A stretch of DNA of 8,333 bases from Candidatus Heimdallarchaeota archaeon (lineage in GTDB: Archaea > Asgardarchaeota > Heimdallarchaeia > Hodarchaeales > S146-22). The notes beneath the pieces were generated by a model. It was not told the origin of the DNA. It saw nothing but the letters and a program-made list of their open reading frames with translations, and ran no database searches. A program made the position numbers and the translations under genes. Location: positions 1 through 8,333 of the forward strand of contig WAPZ01000411.1 in assembly GCA_015520535.1 (NCBI GenBank), in the 5' to 3' direction. Below, piece after piece: positions 6,988-8,333 of this stretch (the stretch's first letter is position 1; the number at the start of each line of letters is the position of its first letter).

Positions 6988-7068
6988 TGAACGTCTCCTT
7001 AAAATGTGAATTTACACCATGAAATAGACGTATTTTTGCTTTTTTTGACAAATCTTTTTTATTTTACT

Positions 7069-7809
7069 TTACATTAGAGGCTCAATGGGATGAATTCTCG
7101 AACGTTCGTCAATGTAAACGAGATATCTATCTGCCATGGCTTCGATTATCTCGACCACCTCGAGCTTATCGTACATTAACTTTTTTTGTAATGCCGAAAG
7201 CGGGATACCTTGGTTTTTATATTCTGGTGCCATTTTCATTAATATTTGTGCAACAAAGCGTTCTTTTTCGTTCAGCTTAAATAGTGTGGATATATCATAG
7301 AGTGAATTGGAAGAATTTTTAGCCAACCACCGTAATAACTGGTAATTGATTGTTTTTTCTAAATGTCGAAGTAATGCGTCCGAGGTCAATCGCGTTACTT
7401 TCTTAATACCTTGAAGTTCTTCTCGTGTTAGTTGTTCTATTAATGCGGATGCCGATTGCACGTTTTTCCATTTATCCTCTTCAAATACGTAGAAAATCAT
7501 ACTGGGTGTTCGACGTATAAGGCGCGGATCATCTATGTCTTCCCGACCAGCCGTTATTACATCAATGCCTAATGCTTTAAAATTTGTCCCCGTTATGTCT
7601 AACATTCCACGAATTTTTCCAACCCCATCGACTGTTCCATAATCAAGCCCTGCCATTAACCCGGAAAACGCCCGAATAGAAATGAAATTTTTTTGTTCTT
7701 CCGTTAAGTCAGAAACTGAGCAGTATAAAGGCTGAGGACCCGTCAAATCGGAAAAAGTTACCAATACTATTCCTTTCAGAATTTTCGGGTAGTTAAGTTT
7801 TTTAAACAT
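7069..7809 (-). CDS. Longin/roadblock-like domain protein with C-terminal winged helix (uncharacterised)
   Basis: I do not recognise a named family with certainty. This protein of about 246 residues opens with a beta strand, KGIVLVTFSD, followed by GPQPLY (24-29), helices, and later strands KIRGMLDITG and SMIFYVFEED. That strand-helix order resembles the longin/roadblock-like domains common in Asgard archaea next to small GTPases. After a helical linker (about 128-160), the last 95 residues look like a winged helix, with IPLSALQKKL and EVVEIIEAMADRYLVYID ending in a strand RIHPI. No catalytic motif, signal peptide or membrane segment is visible. It probably acts in the cytosol as a protein- or DNA-binding regulator. 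The ATG at 7809 is chosen because AAGGA (7823-7827) would then sit at a spacing consistent with the other genes here. An in-frame TTG at 7818 (3 residues longer) is the alternative. It leads the minus-strand block, 81 bases before the MinD-like gene. Confidence 0.8.
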   Translation of the reverse strand: MFKKLNYPKILKGIVLVTFSDLTGPQPLYCSVSDLTEEQKNFISIRAFSGLMAGLDYGTVDGVGKIRGMLDITGTNFKALGIDVITAGREDIDDPRLIRRTPSMIFYVFEEDKWKNVQSASALIEQLTREELQGIKKVTRLTSDALLRHLEKTINYQLLRWLAKNSSNSLYDISTLFKLNEKERFVAQILMKMAPEYKNQGIPLSALQKKLMYDKLEVVEIIEAMADRYLVYIDERSRIHPIEPLM

Positions 7810-7822
7810 TTTTACCAAGTTT

Positions 7823-7827
7823 TCCTT
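7823..7827 (-). promoter_or_regulatory. Shine-Dalgarno deciding between ATG and TTG starts of the longin-like gene
   Basis: AAGGA on the minus strand is 4 bases from the TTG at 7818 and 13 bases from the ATG at 7809. It matches the 5' half of AAGGAGGTGA. A full-length pairing would overlap the TTG, while the ATG gets an effective spacing of about 8 bases, close to the 2-7 seen for other genes here. This favours the ATG. Confidence 0.5.
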
Positions 7828-7867
7828 GATTTAAGTCGCTCCATAACGGGCTGCATATTATGATTGC

Positions 7868-7884
7868 ACTCATGTTTCATGAGT
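7868..7884. promoter_or_regulatory. Perfect inverted repeat in the divergent promoter region (possible operator)
   Basis: ACTCATG and CATGAGT form a 7-base perfect inverted repeat with a TTT spacer. It lies about where transcription of the minus-strand longin-like gene would start, given the TATA box at 7911-7920. A third half-site, ATGAGT, recurs exactly 20 bases on (7899-7904) and runs into the 8-base palindrome AGTCGACT (7902-7909). It could be a repressor operator or an RNA hairpin in the leader. Confidence 0.4.
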
Positions 7885-7910
7885 AATTCCAAGAATAAAT
7901 GAGTCGACTG

Positions 7911-7920
7911 GTATTTAAGA
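7911..7920 (-). promoter_or_regulatory. Candidate TATA box for the minus-strand longin-like gene block
   Basis: Read on the minus strand this is TCTTAAATAC, close to the archaeal TATA consensus. The expected transcription start near 7890 leaves a leader of about 80 bases before the ATG at 7809, containing the inverted repeat 7868-7884. Confidence 0.5.
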
Positions 7921-7965
7921 ACATTACGAATCGCACGTATAATCGTATTTTTTTGTAAAAAGATA

Positions 7966-7975
7966 CTTATAAAAA
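7966..7975 (+). promoter_or_regulatory. Candidate TATA box for the plus-strand partial gene
   Basis: CTTATAAAAA is preceded by the purine-rich AAAAAGATA, which may act as a BRE. A transcription start near 7995 would give a short leader that just includes the SD at 7998-8006. This is the clearest archaeal promoter in the window. Confidence 0.65.
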
Positions 7976-7997
7976 AGGATCCTTTACGTTGATTAGC

Positions 7998-8006
7998 GGA
8001 GGATGA
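7998..8006 (+). promoter_or_regulatory. Strong Shine-Dalgarno of the plus-strand partial gene
   Basis: GGAGGATGA differs from GGAGGTGA-type anti-SD pairing by one inserted/changed base and ends 7 bases before the ATG at 8014. It supports translation of the otherwise unrecognised partial ORF. The ATG inside it (8003) opens only a four-codon frame. Confidence 0.75.
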
Positions 8007-8013
8007 AAACTAT

Positions 8014-8333
8014 ATGACCGAACATACTACAGAAGGAGACATTCATTATGTTAACACAGATTCACAAACAGAGGAGTTCGCAAAAATCTTTATCCTTTGT
8101 GCATTGCAAGAAAATAATCCCATAAACGAATTTTTTTTCGATTATTTTTTTGAAAACATTAAAGAAAAGCCTTACAAAACTGCTTACTTCTATTATAATG
8201 AGAGAAACGACGATTATTCATCCTTAAACCTTGAAAAATTATCCAATTCCTTCATCACACATGTCCAAAATATTTTATCCCAACAACTACAAAAAAAAGA
8301 GATGAAAGTTTTTCTTATTGGTGAGGCTTTGAC
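8014..8333 (+). CDS. Partial ORF cut by the window end; N-terminal region possibly leading into a P-loop GTPase domain
   Basis: An open frame of 106 codons starts at ATG 8014 and continues past the window end. A TGA at 7990-7992 blocks any upstream extension, and a strong TATA box and SD precede it. The first 95 or so residues are rich in Phe, Tyr, Asn and Lys (for example NEFFFDYFFENIKEKPYKTA), and I do not recognise them. The pattern FAKIFILCAL, then aromatic stretches and helices, suggests a small alpha/beta domain. The last residues, KKEMKVFLIGEAL, look like the first beta strand of a Ras-like GTPase followed by the G of a GxxxxGK[ST] loop, whose end would lie just beyond the window. That is inference. 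It is divergent from the longin-like gene, a pairing in keeping with Asgard GTPase and longin/roadblock neighbourhoods. Confidence 0.75.
   Translation, partial: MTEHTTEGDIHYVNTDSQTEEFAKIFILCALQENNPINEFFFDYFFENIKEKPYKTAYFYYNERNDDYSSLNLEKLSNSFITHVQNILSQQLQKKEMKVFLIGEAL

Noticed and set aside
8003..8017. Four-codon upstream frame overlapping the partial ORF start (ATGA overlap)
   Set aside because: Its ATG is part of the SD itself, so it cannot have its own ribosome site. It is probably chance.

Overview
The window looks like chromosomal DNA of a low-GC archaeon, most plausibly an Asgard archaeon (Heimdallarchaeia/Gerdarchaeia- or Lokiarchaeia-like). Evidence seen directly: an archaeal-type family B DNA polymerase with the uracil-sensing N-terminal fold, archaeal TATA-like boxes about 25 bases before likely transcription starts, strong Shine-Dalgarno (SD) sites of the AAGGAGGTGA type, and T-rich stretches at gene ends. 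The Asgard placement is inferred from a longin-like protein with a C-terminal winged helix. It lies divergently from an ORF that runs off the window in what looks like the start of a P-loop (GTPase-like) domain. No genome-wide marker is present, so the phylum is a moderate-confidence call.

Layout. Positions 1-218 are AT-rich non-coding DNA with a TATA-like promoter, followed by a plus-strand acyl-CoA dehydrogenase (219-1424). A 52-base T/A-rich convergent spacer follows. The next five genes are all on the minus strand. Read in their own direction they are: a longin-like/winged-helix protein (7809-7069), a MinD/ParA-type ATPase (6987-6205), a family B DNA polymerase (6162-3538), an FtsX/MacB-type ABC permease (3411-2194) and its ABC ATPase (2154-1477). 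A 195-204-base divergent promoter region, with a perfect inverted repeat, separates this block from a plus-strand ORF starting at 8014 that is cut by the window end.

How they may work together. The permease and ATPase clearly form one transporter of the LolCDE/MacB/FtsEX superfamily. The acyl-CoA dehydrogenase is an independent metabolic gene. The longin-like gene, the ATPase and the polymerase are closely spaced (about 80 and 42 bases), each with its own SD, so they could be one transcript. A small hairpin and a 126-base gap after the polymerase suggest the transporter is a separate unit. The polymerase keeps all exonuclease and polymerase catalytic residues, so it is expected to be active. 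Its odd points are a His-His-Gly-Gly version of the Y-GG/A switch, an extra segment before the thumb and a degenerate PCNA-binding tail. No insertion sequence, CRISPR array, tRNA or rRNA was seen.
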